The notes under the pieces are model-generated. The model had not been told where the DNA came from, did not search any database, and saw nothing but the letters and a program-made list of their open reading frames with translations. From Taurinivorans muris (GTDB lineage Bacteria; Desulfobacterota; Desulfovibrionia; Desulfovibrionales; Desulfovibrionaceae), in NCBI RefSeq assembly GCF_025232395.1, contig NZ_CP065938.1, forward strand, positions 558,001-622,000: 64,000 bases of DNA, read 5' to 3'. Position numbers and translations under genes: made by a program. The first letter of the stretch is position 1. Each line of letters starts with the position of its first letter. This document shows, in pieces, positions 8,525 through 16,987 of the stretch.

Positions 8525-8689
8525 TTAGGAGTCTTATGAAGATGAATATTTCAAGGTGATTATCACAACCTTTAACTATCATATCGTATAACATCCTAAA
8601 AACTTTACTAAAAAAAATGATTTTTTTAATCTTGCGTCAATGCATTGAATACAGTAAAAGTATTGAGATACATTTTATAAGAGGTAATT

Positions 8690-9310
8690 ATGAGTTTTCT
8701 CAAGCCAAGCACAAGTTTCACACGGTTTAGGGTTCTTGATGACATCACTCCGGAACTGCATGAAAATATAGAGGAAATTTTACGAAAATTTGCAGCGAGG
8801 GATATTGACGATACCGCTGACGAACGCGAATACGGCTGGACAAGCTTTGATGACATGCTTGATACGGGGTTTTCCGAAACAAGCCCCCGCAAGGCCGAAT
8901 TTTTTGTTTTCGCTCTTCGCATTGACACACGAAGAATTGCGCCGGCTGTCATAAAGAAACATGTGACCATAGCTCTTCGCCAAGAAGAGGAAAAACTTGC
9001 GGAGTTTGGCAAAAAATACATCAGCAAGGACAGAAAAAAAGAAATCATCGAACAGGTGAAACTTCGCTTGCGGGCAAGAACGCTTCCTATTCCTGCTGTT
9101 TTTGAAGTTATTTGGGATTATGCCAATAAAACAATATATTTTGCTTCCACACAAAGAAAAATCATCGATTTATTCAGTGAATATTTTGTCAGAAGTTTCA
9201 ATGTTGCGATTGAGCAAATGCTTCCTTATACCCTTGCGCAAAAAATCTTGGGCGCTGGCTGTGAAGAAGAACTTGACAGTCTTGAACCGACAACGTTCAA
9301 TATCGATTAA
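8690..9310 (+). CDS. rdgC: recombination-associated protein RdgC family
   Basis: 206 residues. The product carries features I associate with RdgC-family proteins of sulfate-reducing Deltaproteobacteria: FLKPSTSFTRFRVLD at the N-terminus, DIDDTADEREYGW (about 38-50), FALRIDTRRIAPAVIKKH (about 74-91), KLRLRARTLPIPAVFEV and a C-terminal ASTQRKIIDLF. RdgC is a ring-shaped non-specific DNA-binding protein that restrains RecA. This form is shorter than E. coli RdgC (about 300), so the C-terminal part of the ring is missing or different. The next gene begins 31 bases later and appears to form a pair with it. Confidence 0.75.
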   Translation: MSFLKPSTSFTRFRVLDDITPELHENIEEILRKFAARDIDDTADEREYGWTSFDDMLDTGFSETSPRKAEFFVFALRIDTRRIAPAVIKKHVTIALRQEEEKLAEFGKKYISKDRKKEIIEQVKLRLRARTLPIPAVFEVIWDYANKTIYFASTQRKIIDLFSEYFVRSFNVAIEQMLPYTLAQKILGAGCEEELDSLEPTTFNID

Positions 9311-9341
9311 TTAAAAATACCGTTAAGTAAAGGAAAACAAT

Positions 9342-9893
9342 ATGGCTGACGTTCCCTATCTTGGTGATAATATAGATATTTTATTAGGACAAGAATTTCT
9401 TACATGGCTTTGGTACAGAAGTGAATACGCCAACGGGCTTTTCCGCGCGAAAAATGATGAATACAGTTTTCATGTGCGCATTGAACAACGTCTGGTCGTG
9501 CGCGGCGGCGAAGGCGAACATCAGGAAACCGCTTCTGTTTCCGGCTCATTTTCTCCGCTTCGTGAAGCGAGGCTCGGACTTTCCACAGGAAAAAAGGTCG
9601 TGCGCGCTTTGGTCAATTTTTACAAAGATGAAATGGTTTGGCAAGTCGCTTTGAAAGCGGAAGATTTTTGTTTAAATTCTTTTAAAACTCCTGCGATTGC
9701 AAAAGAAAATATGAATGACGCTGACGAAGACGCAACATTTTATATAAAAATGCAATTCATCACCGAAGGTCTAGCGCTTATTGACGAAATTTACCGTCAG
9801 TTTCTTGAAATCAGACTTTCCGAAAATGCATGGAATGAAGAAGTTCATGCTGTAAATGATTGGATAAATCACGATATTTCCAAAGGAGCATAA
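9342..9893 (+). CDS. RdgC-partner protein, function unknown
   Basis: 183 residues, soluble, no signal peptide. It begins with DNIDILLGQEFLTWLWYRSE, has a beta-rich middle (HVRIEQRLVVRGGEGEH, ASVSGSFSPLREARLGL) and an acidic C-terminus. TAAAGGA lies upstream of the ATG. I know no function. The close same-strand linkage to the RdgC-like gene suggests a joint role in DNA transactions, which is inference. The stop codon at 9891-9893 follows the SD sequence of the next gene. Confidence 0.65.
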   Translation: MADVPYLGDNIDILLGQEFLTWLWYRSEYANGLFRAKNDEYSFHVRIEQRLVVRGGEGEHQETASVSGSFSPLREARLGLSTGKKVVRALVNFYKDEMVWQVALKAEDFCLNSFKTPAIAKENMNDADEDATFYIKMQFITEGLALIDEIYRQFLEIRLSENAWNEEVHAVNDWINHDISKGA

Positions 9894-9898
9894 CACAG

Positions 9899-10903
9899 TT
9901 GCGTTATTCCGTGCTTGGTTTTTTATTGTATTGCTCAAAAAAACTTTTGTGGATATTGCTTGTTTTTTTAGGAATTACCCTCATCAGTTTTTTTGTCATG
10001 CACTTAGCACCGGGTTCGCCAACGGATATGCAGACAAGTTTGAACCCTCTTGTCAACGAAGCATACAGAGAAAAGCTCAATGCCCTGTATGGTCTTGATA
10101 AACCTATTTTCATTCAATATTATGACTGGCTTTCCCGTTTGGTTCAATTCGATTTTGGCAATTCCTTATCCGGAAACGGACGCCCCGTCCTTGACGCCAT
10201 TTTGGAACGCTTGCCCCTGACTGTCGGATTGAACGTAACTTCCCTGCTTCTCGCGCTTTTCTTCGCTTTTCCCATCGGAATAATTTCAGCTGTCCATCAA
10301 GGAAAATTCATTGACAAGTTTTTTACTTTCTTGGTTTTTTTGGGTTTTGCCATGCCGGGGTTTTGGCTTGCGCTTCTTTTAATGCTGTATTTGGGCATTG
10401 AACATAATCTTGTCCCTTTATCCGGAATAACAAGTTTGGATTTCGATACCTTATCATTTACGGAAAAATGCCTTGATGTCATACATCATCTGTTTTTGCC
10501 AGTGCTTGTTTCAACAGTCGGCGCATTAGCGGGAACCTCACGTTTTTTACGTTCTTCCATGCTTGAAGTTTTACGTCAGGATTATATTCTTACGGCAAAA
10601 GCGAAAGGACTGACAAAAAATATCATTATTTACAAACACGCCCTAAGAAACGCCCTACTTCCCGTAATAACCCTGCTTGGACTTTCCATACCCGGTCTTA
10701 TAGGCGGCAGTGTGATTATCGAAAGCATTTTTGCGCTTCCCGGACTTGGACAATTATTTTACAATGCGGTCATGGCAAGGGATTATCCGCTTATTATGGG
10801 AAATTTGGTTTTCGGAGCTGTGCTTACGCTCGCGGGAAATTTGCTTGCTGATTTCTGTTACAAACTGGCTGACCCGAGGATTTCACTTAAAACAGGAAAT
10901 TAA
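9899..10903 (+). CDS. dppB: dipeptide/oligopeptide ABC transporter permease, DppB type
   Basis: 334 residues, six membrane segments, with the permease EAA-type loop at TAKAKGLTKNIIIYKHALRN followed by ALLPVITLLG. The long first periplasmic loop containing LYGLDKP is typical of DppB/OppB. I place the start at TTG 9899, ten bases after AAAGGAG (9882-9888), because upstream in-frame starts lie inside the previous gene. It pairs with the DppC-type gene that follows. The matching ATPases and binding protein are not in the window, so the substrate (peptides, nickel or other) is open. Confidence 0.88.
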   Translation: MRYSVLGFLLYCSKKLLWILLVFLGITLISFFVMHLAPGSPTDMQTSLNPLVNEAYREKLNALYGLDKPIFIQYYDWLSRLVQFDFGNSLSGNGRPVLDAILERLPLTVGLNVTSLLLALFFAFPIGIISAVHQGKFIDKFFTFLVFLGFAMPGFWLALLLMLYLGIEHNLVPLSGITSLDFDTLSFTEKCLDVIHHLFLPVLVSTVGALAGTSRFLRSSMLEVLRQDYILTAKAKGLTKNIIIYKHALRNALLPVITLLGLSIPGLIGGSVIIESIFALPGLGQLFYNAVMARDYPLIMGNLVFGAVLTLAGNLLADFCYKLADPRISLKTGN

Positions 10904-10904
10904 T

Positions 10905-11729
10905 ATGCTTGTGCCTATAAAAAAACATTTTTTATTTTTTCTCGGGACAGGAATTGTTTTATGCATGGCATTTTTTGCTGTATTCGCCCCCTATTTAACA
11001 CCTTATTCCCCGACGGAACCGAATGTCGACATGATGCTGCTTCCTCCAAGTTCTTCGCACGTGCTTGGAACGGACGCGGTAGGAAGGGATATTTTCACAA
11101 GGCTTTTATATGGGGCGAGGGTTTCATTATGGGTCGGCTTTATCGCTGTGGGCATTTCTTCCGCCATCGGCATAGCTCTCGGACTTATTTCAGGATACTT
11201 TGGCGGAATTATTGATGAAATTATCATGCGCCTTGTGGATATCATGCTTTGTTTTCCCTCATTTTTCCTGATTTTGGCGGTTATCGCTTTTTTGGAACCC
11301 AGCGTCACGAATATCATGGTTGTCATAGGTCTTACCTCTTGGACAGGACTTACAAGACTTGTACGGGCGGAAACCCTTTCTTTGCGCGAGCGTGATTTCG
11401 TTCTTGCCGCAAAATTGTCCGGTGCAAGTAAATTCCGTATCTTATTCGTCCATATTTTGCCCAATACCTTAGCGCCTGTTTTCGTATCCGCAACACTTGG
11501 CATCGCAGGCGCCATCTTAGTGGAATCGTCCTTGAGCTTTTTAGGACTCGGAGTACAGCCACCCTATCCCAGCTGGGGCAATATGCTTTTGGACGGAAAG
11601 GATGTTCTTAGCAATGCGCCGTGGTTATCCCTTTTTTCCGGACTTGCAATTTTCATTACCGTACTTGGCTATAATTTATTGGGAGAAAGTTTGCGTGACA
11701 TGCTTGACCCGAGACTCAAACAACGTTAG
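10905..11729 (+). CDS. dppC: dipeptide/oligopeptide ABC transporter permease, DppC type
   Basis: 274 residues from ATG 10905, one base after the dppB stop, with AGGAAA just upstream. It shows the DppC/OppC hallmarks: an N-terminal membrane anchor, FAPYLTPYSPTEPN, HVLGTDAVGRDIFTRLLYGARVSL, the EAA loop (LAAKLSGASKFRILFVHILPN) and the C-terminal PSWGNMLLDGKDVL and LGESLRDMLDPRLK. It forms a heterodimeric channel with the preceding permease. recN starts 14 bases later and may be read through. Confidence 0.9.
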   Translation: MLVPIKKHFLFFLGTGIVLCMAFFAVFAPYLTPYSPTEPNVDMMLLPPSSSHVLGTDAVGRDIFTRLLYGARVSLWVGFIAVGISSAIGIALGLISGYFGGIIDEIIMRLVDIMLCFPSFFLILAVIAFLEPSVTNIMVVIGLTSWTGLTRLVRAETLSLRERDFVLAAKLSGASKFRILFVHILPNTLAPVFVSATLGIAGAILVESSLSFLGLGVQPPYPSWGNMLLDGKDVLSNAPWLSLFSGLAIFITVLGYNLLGESLRDMLDPRLKQR

Positions 11730-11743
11730 CATATGAGGTTGTC

Positions 11744-13336
11744 ATGTTAGAATATTTGAGAATACGTGATTTAGCTTTGATTGATGATACGGAATTGGAC
11801 TTTACGCAGGGCATGAATGTGCTTACCGGTGAAACCGGCGCAGGCAAGACATTTATTCTGAAAGCGATACAGTTTCTGCTCGGTGAAAAATTAAGTGCGG
11901 ATATGGTGCGAAAAGGCAAAGAAAAAGCGCAAGTGGAAGCAATTTTTTACATAGGCGACGAAGAATACATGCTTCGCCGCGAACTTGTGGCTGAAACGGG
12001 AAGAAGCAGATTTTTTCTCAACGGCAACGTCAGCAACCAAGATACTATCAAGGAATTGCGTCCGTTACTGATTTTACATGTCGGGCAGCACGGGCAGCAA
12101 AGGCTTTTGCAGCCCAGTTTCCAAGCCGGTCTCATTGATGATTTCATTGAAAATAAAACGCTCCTGCAACAAAAGGAAGAAAGCGTCAAGGCTCTTAAAA
12201 ACTGCATTCAGGAGAAAAAGGATTTATTGGATAAGATTGCGGTTCTGAAAGATAAACGGGAACTTTTGGAAATGCAGCAAACGGAAATCGAAAAAGTGGA
12301 TCCGGAACCTCATGAAGAGGAAAATCTTGAAAATTTAAGACTTCAATTTAAAAACAGTGACCATATTCGGCAAGCCTATGAGGAAGGCTTGGGAATTTTG
12401 TTCGGCAATGACGGATCGAGCGGACTTATTCAGCAGCTGAACCAATTGGAACGCGTCATTGCAAATTTAACAAAAGATACTTCATTTGACCATGATATGG
12501 GAACAGCTTATGACGCTTTACTCAATTTTCAGGAAGAAGTGAAAGAATTGGGCAATAAATTCAGAAATATCCCAAGTCCAGATGTTGACAGTGAAATGAA
12601 TTTAAATGAAATCGAGTCCCGCCTGTTCCAATTGGCGCAATTAAAACGTAAACTCAACCGTTCAATCGAACAAATTCTAACTCTTAAAGAAGAAGTTGAA
12701 GAAAACCTTTCTTTTCTTGACGCTTGTAATCTTGACATTATTAATATTGAAAAAAGAGAAAGAGAATTGACGCAAGCATTGCAGGAAATTTTGGAACAAA
12801 CCAATACGGCACGGGAACAAGCCGCAGCAAAATTTTGCTTAGCCCTGCAAGAAGAGCTGCGCGGACTCGGTTTTTCCGAAAAAGTACAAGTCATTCCTGA
12901 ATTAGTTGAACATGCTGTGATAAAAGACAGCCTATCCCCTTGCATAGAAAAAACGGTTCGCCTGCTTTGGGCGCCGAACCCCGGACAAAATCCGCAAGCT
13001 CTTGACAAAATCGCCTCAGGCGGTGAATTATCCCGTTTCTTATTGGCTGTAATCGGCTTACAGCAATCCCAATATGAAGACGCAACGCTTATTTTTGACG
13101 AAGTTGATGCGGGTGTTGGCGGAATAACATTGAACCGGGTTGCGGAACGTCTTTCCGCTTTGGCGGAAAAAAGGCAAATGCTTTTAATAACCCACTGGCC
13201 GCAATTGGCTATGCGTGGAAGAAATCATTTTAAAATCACCAAGGAATTTATTGATGATGAAACATACAGCCGCTGCGTCCGCCTCAATGAAGCAGAAAAG
13301 CAAAAGGAACTGGAACGCATGGCGGGAAAAGAATAG
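11744..13336 (+). CDS. recN: DNA repair protein RecN
   Basis: 530 residues, slightly shorter than the usual 550 or so. SMC-like: Walker A GETGAGKT at 29-36, long coiled coil at about 140-390, and C-terminal half ATPase with SGGELSRFLLA (signature) and IFDEVDAG (Walker B, about 450-457). RecN gathers double-strand break ends for RecA-mediated repair. No LexA box was identified upstream because the gene follows the permease genes by only 14 bases. The convergent rimI stop lies 1 base beyond. Confidence 0.95.
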   Translation: MLEYLRIRDLALIDDTELDFTQGMNVLTGETGAGKTFILKAIQFLLGEKLSADMVRKGKEKAQVEAIFYIGDEEYMLRRELVAETGRSRFFLNGNVSNQDTIKELRPLLILHVGQHGQQRLLQPSFQAGLIDDFIENKTLLQQKEESVKALKNCIQEKKDLLDKIAVLKDKRELLEMQQTEIEKVDPEPHEEENLENLRLQFKNSDHIRQAYEEGLGILFGNDGSSGLIQQLNQLERVIANLTKDTSFDHDMGTAYDALLNFQEEVKELGNKFRNIPSPDVDSEMNLNEIESRLFQLAQLKRKLNRSIEQILTLKEEVEENLSFLDACNLDIINIEKRERELTQALQEILEQTNTAREQAAAKFCLALQEELRGLGFSEKVQVIPELVEHAVIKDSLSPCIEKTVRLLWAPNPGQNPQALDKIASGGELSRFLLAVIGLQQSQYEDATLIFDEVDAGVGGITLNRVAERLSALAEKRQMLLITHWPQLAMRGRNHFKITKEFIDDETYSRCVRLNEAEKQKELERMAGKE

Positions 13337-13337
13337 C

Positions 13338-13769
13338 TTATTCCAACTGCATGACAAGAGCATCATCGTCAGGATAATAATTTTTTCTCACATGAATTTT
13401 TTTAAAACCAAATAATCCGTATAAGTTTTGTGCCGGAAGATTTTTCGCCCGCACTTCCAGAATAATATGAATACCTTGAATGTGTTTTTGCCGGAGCCAA
13501 AAAGAAAGAAGCTTTTTCGCATAACCTTTTCGCCTCTGACTTGGATGTGTGGCGATATTTAAAATTTCCGCATAATCACCGACGACACTGCAAAGCAAAT
13601 AGGCAACAACGTTTTCATCTTCTGTACAAATTCCAAAAAGTTCGGTAAAATCATCCTGCAAAGCATGCTGAAACTGTTCAATATTCCAAGGACAGGGAAA
13701 GCAAAGGCTTTCCAGTTCCGCAACACGTGTTAAATGTTTTTCTGTAATTTTAATAACAGGATATTCCAT
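13338..13769 (-). CDS. rimI: ribosomal protein alanine N-acetyltransferase-like GNAT protein
   Basis: 143 residues from ATG 13769, chosen over a TTG at 13781 because GGAG sits six bases before the ATG. It has the GNAT acetyl-CoA loop (ATHPSQRRKGYAKKLL, motif A R-x-x-G-x-A) and the RimI-type LEVRAKNLPAQNLYGLFGF motif with the catalytic Tyr region. It acetylates the N-terminus of S18 in E. coli; in many bacteria it also acts on other proteins. The start codon overlaps the start codon of the divergent Nudix gene in a shared CATG. Confidence 0.85.
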   Translation of the reverse strand: MEYPVIKITEKHLTRVAELESLCFPCPWNIEQFQHALQDDFTELFGICTEDENVVAYLLCSVVGDYAEILNIATHPSQRRKGYAKKLLSFWLRQKHIQGIHIILEVRAKNLPAQNLYGLFGFKKIHVRKNYYPDDDALVMQLE

Positions 13770-14331
13770 GCATAACTCCAAAAAGCGATATGATGATTTT
13801 CCCTATCTTCTTGATTCGGAAACAAGAAAAAACCTTGTGGAAATTACCGACAACAACGGTCTTCCCTTTTTACTCATGCCGGAACATCTTGTAAAGAAGA
13901 AAAAAATGCACCACCGTATCATTATCGTTCTTTTAAAAGATAAGAAAAATCGTGTGTTGTTCGTTCAAAAACATTCAAATCAAACGCAAAATGCAAAAAA
14001 TATCTGGGAATTTCCTTGCCATGGCATTGTTTTTGCCGGAGAAAGCGCGGAAGGAACCGCCTATGCGGAATTGCGAACGCATTTTTACATCGATGACAGT
14101 ATCAAAATGAAAGAAATAGCCACGCTGCCTTATTTGCAGGATGATATTTATGTTATGGCGACAATATTTTATGCCGGTCCCCATTATGGGACATTCCGCT
14201 ATAACGAAGACACGGTGAAAGATGCGATGTTTGTCGATAAAGATGAATTTGCAGGGCTTTTAGCCTATGACCCTGACATGTTCAATCCCATTATCAAATG
14301 GGCGCACAGGGCAAACTGGATATATAAATGA
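13768..14331 (+). CDS. Nudix-fold protein with degenerate Nudix box
   Basis: 187 residues. A Nudix fold is suggested by HHRIIIVLLKDKKNRVLFVQKH then GIWEFP-like IWEFPCHGIVFAGE. The Nudix box, expected as GX5EX7REUXEEXGU, is at 86-108: G86 and E92 are present, but the REUXEE core reads AELRTH, so the metal-binding glutamate pair is lost. It may therefore bind rather than cleave a nucleotide, or use other ligands. AGGA lies six bases before the ATG. It is divergent from rimI with overlapping starts, so its promoter must lie inside rimI. Confidence 0.65.
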   Translation: MHNSKKRYDDFPYLLDSETRKNLVEITDNNGLPFLLMPEHLVKKKKMHHRIIIVLLKDKKNRVLFVQKHSNQTQNAKNIWEFPCHGIVFAGESAEGTAYAELRTHFYIDDSIKMKEIATLPYLQDDIYVMATIFYAGPHYGTFRYNEDTVKDAMFVDKDEFAGLLAYDPDMFNPIIKWAHRANWIYK

Positions 14332-14468
14332 TTTCCCCGGCAGCTCGATAAAATCCTGCGGGTGACTGTCCAACGCTGTTTCAGCCGTTTCAAAACGCCT
14401 AACCAAGTTTTTTTCGTGGGCAGAAAACCACTCTCCGCTTTTATGCGGACGTTTTTAAATGAAAATTC

Positions 14469-15182
14469 TTATATTCCCTCTGATTTATACGCATAGATGG
14501 CAGCTTTTTCAACATCTCTGCCGACGATATATCCGTCTTGGTAGTATTCGGCAAGCATCGGATACACTGTCGGGTCTTCCGGAGCATGGCGTTCGGCTTC
14601 CAAAATAAGGGAAATCGCCTTTCGCACATCGCGCTGAACTCCATATCCCTCATTATACAAGCCAGCCAACAAGATATATGTACGCGGGTGGCTGACAAAC
14701 TGCATGGCTTTGTCCGCATAGTTCAAAATTGTTTGCGTATCGCGCGGAACCAGCTGCCCCTGCATACTGAAAGCCGCCATAAGATAGCAAGCTTCCGGAT
14801 GTCCGGCTTCGGCTAAATTTCTGATACTGTCGACAGCTTTCTGCGGTTCGCCTTTATCAAGCAAATCATAGGCATATTTCAAAACCTTGTTCATTGCATC
14901 GATTTTTTGTGCGATATACCGCCATTTAAGAGTATTGAGTATTTTTTCCTGTTCTTCGGTTAAGGTTTGAGGTAAAAAAGCAGTAAAGGTGTCGGCATAA
15001 AATTCCTGAAAAGGAACAAATTGTTTTTGTTTGACATATTCCTTGTCCTTTCGGAAAAGGTTCAATAATTTTTCTTCATCGGGAACCGCATGCTGAAAGG
15101 TTTGCTGTGAAATCTGATTGAAAGGTGATTCCTTAAGCCATTTTTTGAATAATTTTTCTTCATTTTGAGAGGTGAATTCCAT
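14469..15182 (-). CDS. Sel1-like repeat protein
   Basis: 237 residues, no signal peptide. The N-terminal half is helical and charged. From about residue 115 there are Sel1-type repeats of about 36 residues: AGHPEACYLMAAFSMQGQ, YILLAGLYNEGYGVQRD and YPMLAEYYQDGYIVGRD, each with the A-x2-LG-x2-Y-x2-G-like pattern. Such solenoids are protein-interaction scaffolds. It lies 9 bases downstream of the membrane glutaredoxin gene on the same strand and is probably co-transcribed. Partner unknown. Confidence 0.75.
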   Translation of the reverse strand: MEFTSQNEEKLFKKWLKESPFNQISQQTFQHAVPDEEKLLNLFRKDKEYVKQKQFVPFQEFYADTFTAFLPQTLTEEQEKILNTLKWRYIAQKIDAMNKVLKYAYDLLDKGEPQKAVDSIRNLAEAGHPEACYLMAAFSMQGQLVPRDTQTILNYADKAMQFVSHPRTYILLAGLYNEGYGVQRDVRKAISLILEAERHAPEDPTVYPMLAEYYQDGYIVGRDVEKAAIYAYKSEGI

Positions 15183-15191
15183 AAAAAACCC

Positions 15192-15614
15192 TTATGCGTT
15201 TTGTTTCAATCTTTCTATCGTTTCTAACAAAAGGTTTTCACGAAACCCGATAACAACAGACCCGTCAGGAAAAATAACGGTCGGAAAGGAAGCCCGCGGA
15301 TTGTATGTTTTCAATTTTTCAACAATTTCTTTTCTTGCATCGCCGATATATTTATCAACGACAATGTCATTATACTCGACACCATGTGTTTGCAGAAATT
15401 CCTGCAGTCTTGTGCAATGCCTGCATGTTGTCAAATCATACATGAGGGTTTTTCCGTCTTTGCAAGGATCAAGGGCTAAGGCGAAATTTTCTTCACAGCC
15501 AAAAGGAACACCATGGTCGGTATGATTTTTTTTCGTATTTTTCTTTGTGAGAATACCGGTAAGAATAGCAGCAATAAAGAGGACGCTTATAATAACGAGC
15601 ATACCTTCTGTCAT
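15192..15614 (-). CDS. membrane-anchored glutaredoxin-like protein
   Basis: 140 residues. One N-terminal membrane segment (about 5-22), a basic linker, then a thioredoxin-fold domain with the redox pair C64-R-H-C67 (LTTCRHCTRLQEF), a cis-proline loop RASFPTVIFPDGSVVIGF and a C-terminal helix: a glutaredoxin/NrdH-like layout. Extra cysteines occur at 40 and 51. AAGGAG is ten bases before the ATG. The topology with a short N-terminus is compatible with the domain on either side of the membrane; the basic linker after the segment favours the cytoplasm by the positive-inside rule. Confidence 0.75.
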   Translation of the reverse strand: MTEGMLVIISVLFIAAILTGILTKKNTKKNHTDHGVPFGCEENFALALDPCKDGKTLMYDLTTCRHCTRLQEFLQTHGVEYNDIVVDKYIGDARKEIVEKLKTYNPRASFPTVIFPDGSVVIGFRENLLLETIERLKQNA

Positions 15615-15694
15615 AGAGTAAACTCTCCTTCATTCAACCTTTTTCATAACGAATACCATAGTGTTAAAGGAAAGTATAGTAAAAATTTCCTATT

Positions 15695-15994
15695 CTATTG
15701 AATAGGGACTTGTTTTTCGGAATATTGCCCGTAAAATTCATAAGGGTTGCTGCAAATAACCGGCAAATCAAAAAGCAGACCGTTTTCGATTTCCGGTGTC
15801 TTTTCCTCGGTATCAAGAGGAATCAGCTTCCATAAATCACGTATCATCGCTCTTTTTTTAAGGATATACAATGCGTCCTGCCCGATGCAGGAATTGTTTT
15901 CAATAGTCGAATATTGAAAATTGGTTCTCAACGTTTTCGTATCAAAACCGTAATTATACGCGGATTGTGCAAAATCATGACATAATGTACTCAT
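15695..15994 (-). CDS. hypothetical protein, 99 aa
   Basis: Start placed at ATG 15994, which has a strong GGAGGG seven bases upstream; a longer in-frame start at 16030 has none. The product is soluble and mixed alpha/beta, with three Cys and several Tyr/Phe, and has no motif I recognise. The strong ribosome site supports it as a real gene. About 200 bases upstream is the divergent fliR, and a gap of about 80 bases separates it from the glutaredoxin gene downstream. Confidence 0.5.
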   Translation of the reverse strand: MSTLCHDFAQSAYNYGFDTKTLRTNFQYSTIENNSCIGQDALYILKKRAMIRDLWKLIPLDTEEKTPEIENGLLFDLPVICSNPYEFYGQYSEKQVPIQ

Positions 15995-16198
15995 AAAATT
16001 TCCCTCCGCAAATGTATTTGCATTTTTCATGCTATTTTTATTTTTATTTATAATTTTACATTGTTACAGATAAGTTATTTTTAAAATCTTTCCCGCAATG
16101 CAAAAATTTCCTTTTTTTTCATTTTTTTGACATAAATTAAGTTGAAATAATTGCATATTTAAAATAACATGTTCAAATAAAACACCGTATAACTCATT

Positions 16199-16984
16199 AT
16201 GGATATTTTTGATTTTGACCCCGCATATTTCTTAAGCTTTTTGCTCACGTTTCTGCGAATGAGCATTATTCTTTTCATGTTGCCTATTTATGCCACGGAA
16301 GGGCTTCCCAACCAATGGAAAGCCGCATTCTGCCTGATCATCACATTGGCGATTTTTCCAAATGTCAGCCTGGACCCCAAAACAATGCCGGCGCATCCTT
16401 TCGCCATTGCCCTGCTTATTCTGGGGGAGGCGGTTTTAGGACTTATCTTGGCTCTTGCAATTCAAATATTTTTTGCAGGCATTCAAGCCGGCGGTGAACT
16501 GATTGCCATGCAAATGGGATTTAGCATGCTTCAATTTGCAGACCCGACAACCAATACGCAGGTAGGCGTCATTTCCCACATGCTCTTTATTGTGACGTCA
16601 TTGATTTTTCTCATGTTTGACGGGCATATTTACTTATTGAAAGCCTTTATAGAAACATATAAGTACATTCCAGCCGGCGGGCTTTTTATCGGTCAAACGA
16701 TTTTCAATCAGATTTTTCTTCTCGCCAATATGCTTTTTTCCTTGGCATTGAAAATTATCGCACCTGTTTTAGCGGCGATTTTCTTAACGGAACTGGGACT
16801 TGCTTTCATGGGCAGAATGGCTCCGCAAATGCATATTATGGAACTTGGATTTCCATTGAAAATTTTAGTGGGATTTTTCTTTTTGGGTTCAATTTTCCAA
16901 TTATTAACACTGGATATACAAAATTATATCATTTCCATTGACGATTTATTTTTAAATCTCATTAATGCATTGAAACCAAGGTAA
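16199..16984 (+). CDS. fliR: flagellar export apparatus protein FliR
   Basis: 261 residues, normal length, with several membrane segments. FliR features: FLRMSIILFMLPI near the N-terminus, QAGGELIAMQMGFSM (about 97-111), LPAxxF-like regions and the C-terminal APQMHIMELGFPLKILVGF. It forms the FliPQR export gate of the flagellar type III secretion system. No convincing ribosome site precedes the ATG. flhB starts 3 bases after its stop. fliP and fliQ are not in the window. Confidence 0.95.
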   Translation: MDIFDFDPAYFLSFLLTFLRMSIILFMLPIYATEGLPNQWKAAFCLIITLAIFPNVSLDPKTMPAHPFAIALLILGEAVLGLILALAIQIFFAGIQAGGELIAMQMGFSMLQFADPTTNTQVGVISHMLFIVTSLIFLMFDGHIYLLKAFIETYKYIPAGGLFIGQTIFNQIFLLANMLFSLALKIIAPVLAAIFLTELGLAFMGRMAPQMHIMELGFPLKILVGFFFLGSIFQLLTLDIQNYIISIDDLFLNLINALKPR

Positions 16985-16987
16985 AAT

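Noticed and set aside
9860-9898. Upstream in-frame start for the DppB permease
   Set aside because: It lies inside the preceding gene without a ribosome site, while AAAGGAG is correctly spaced for TTG 9899.
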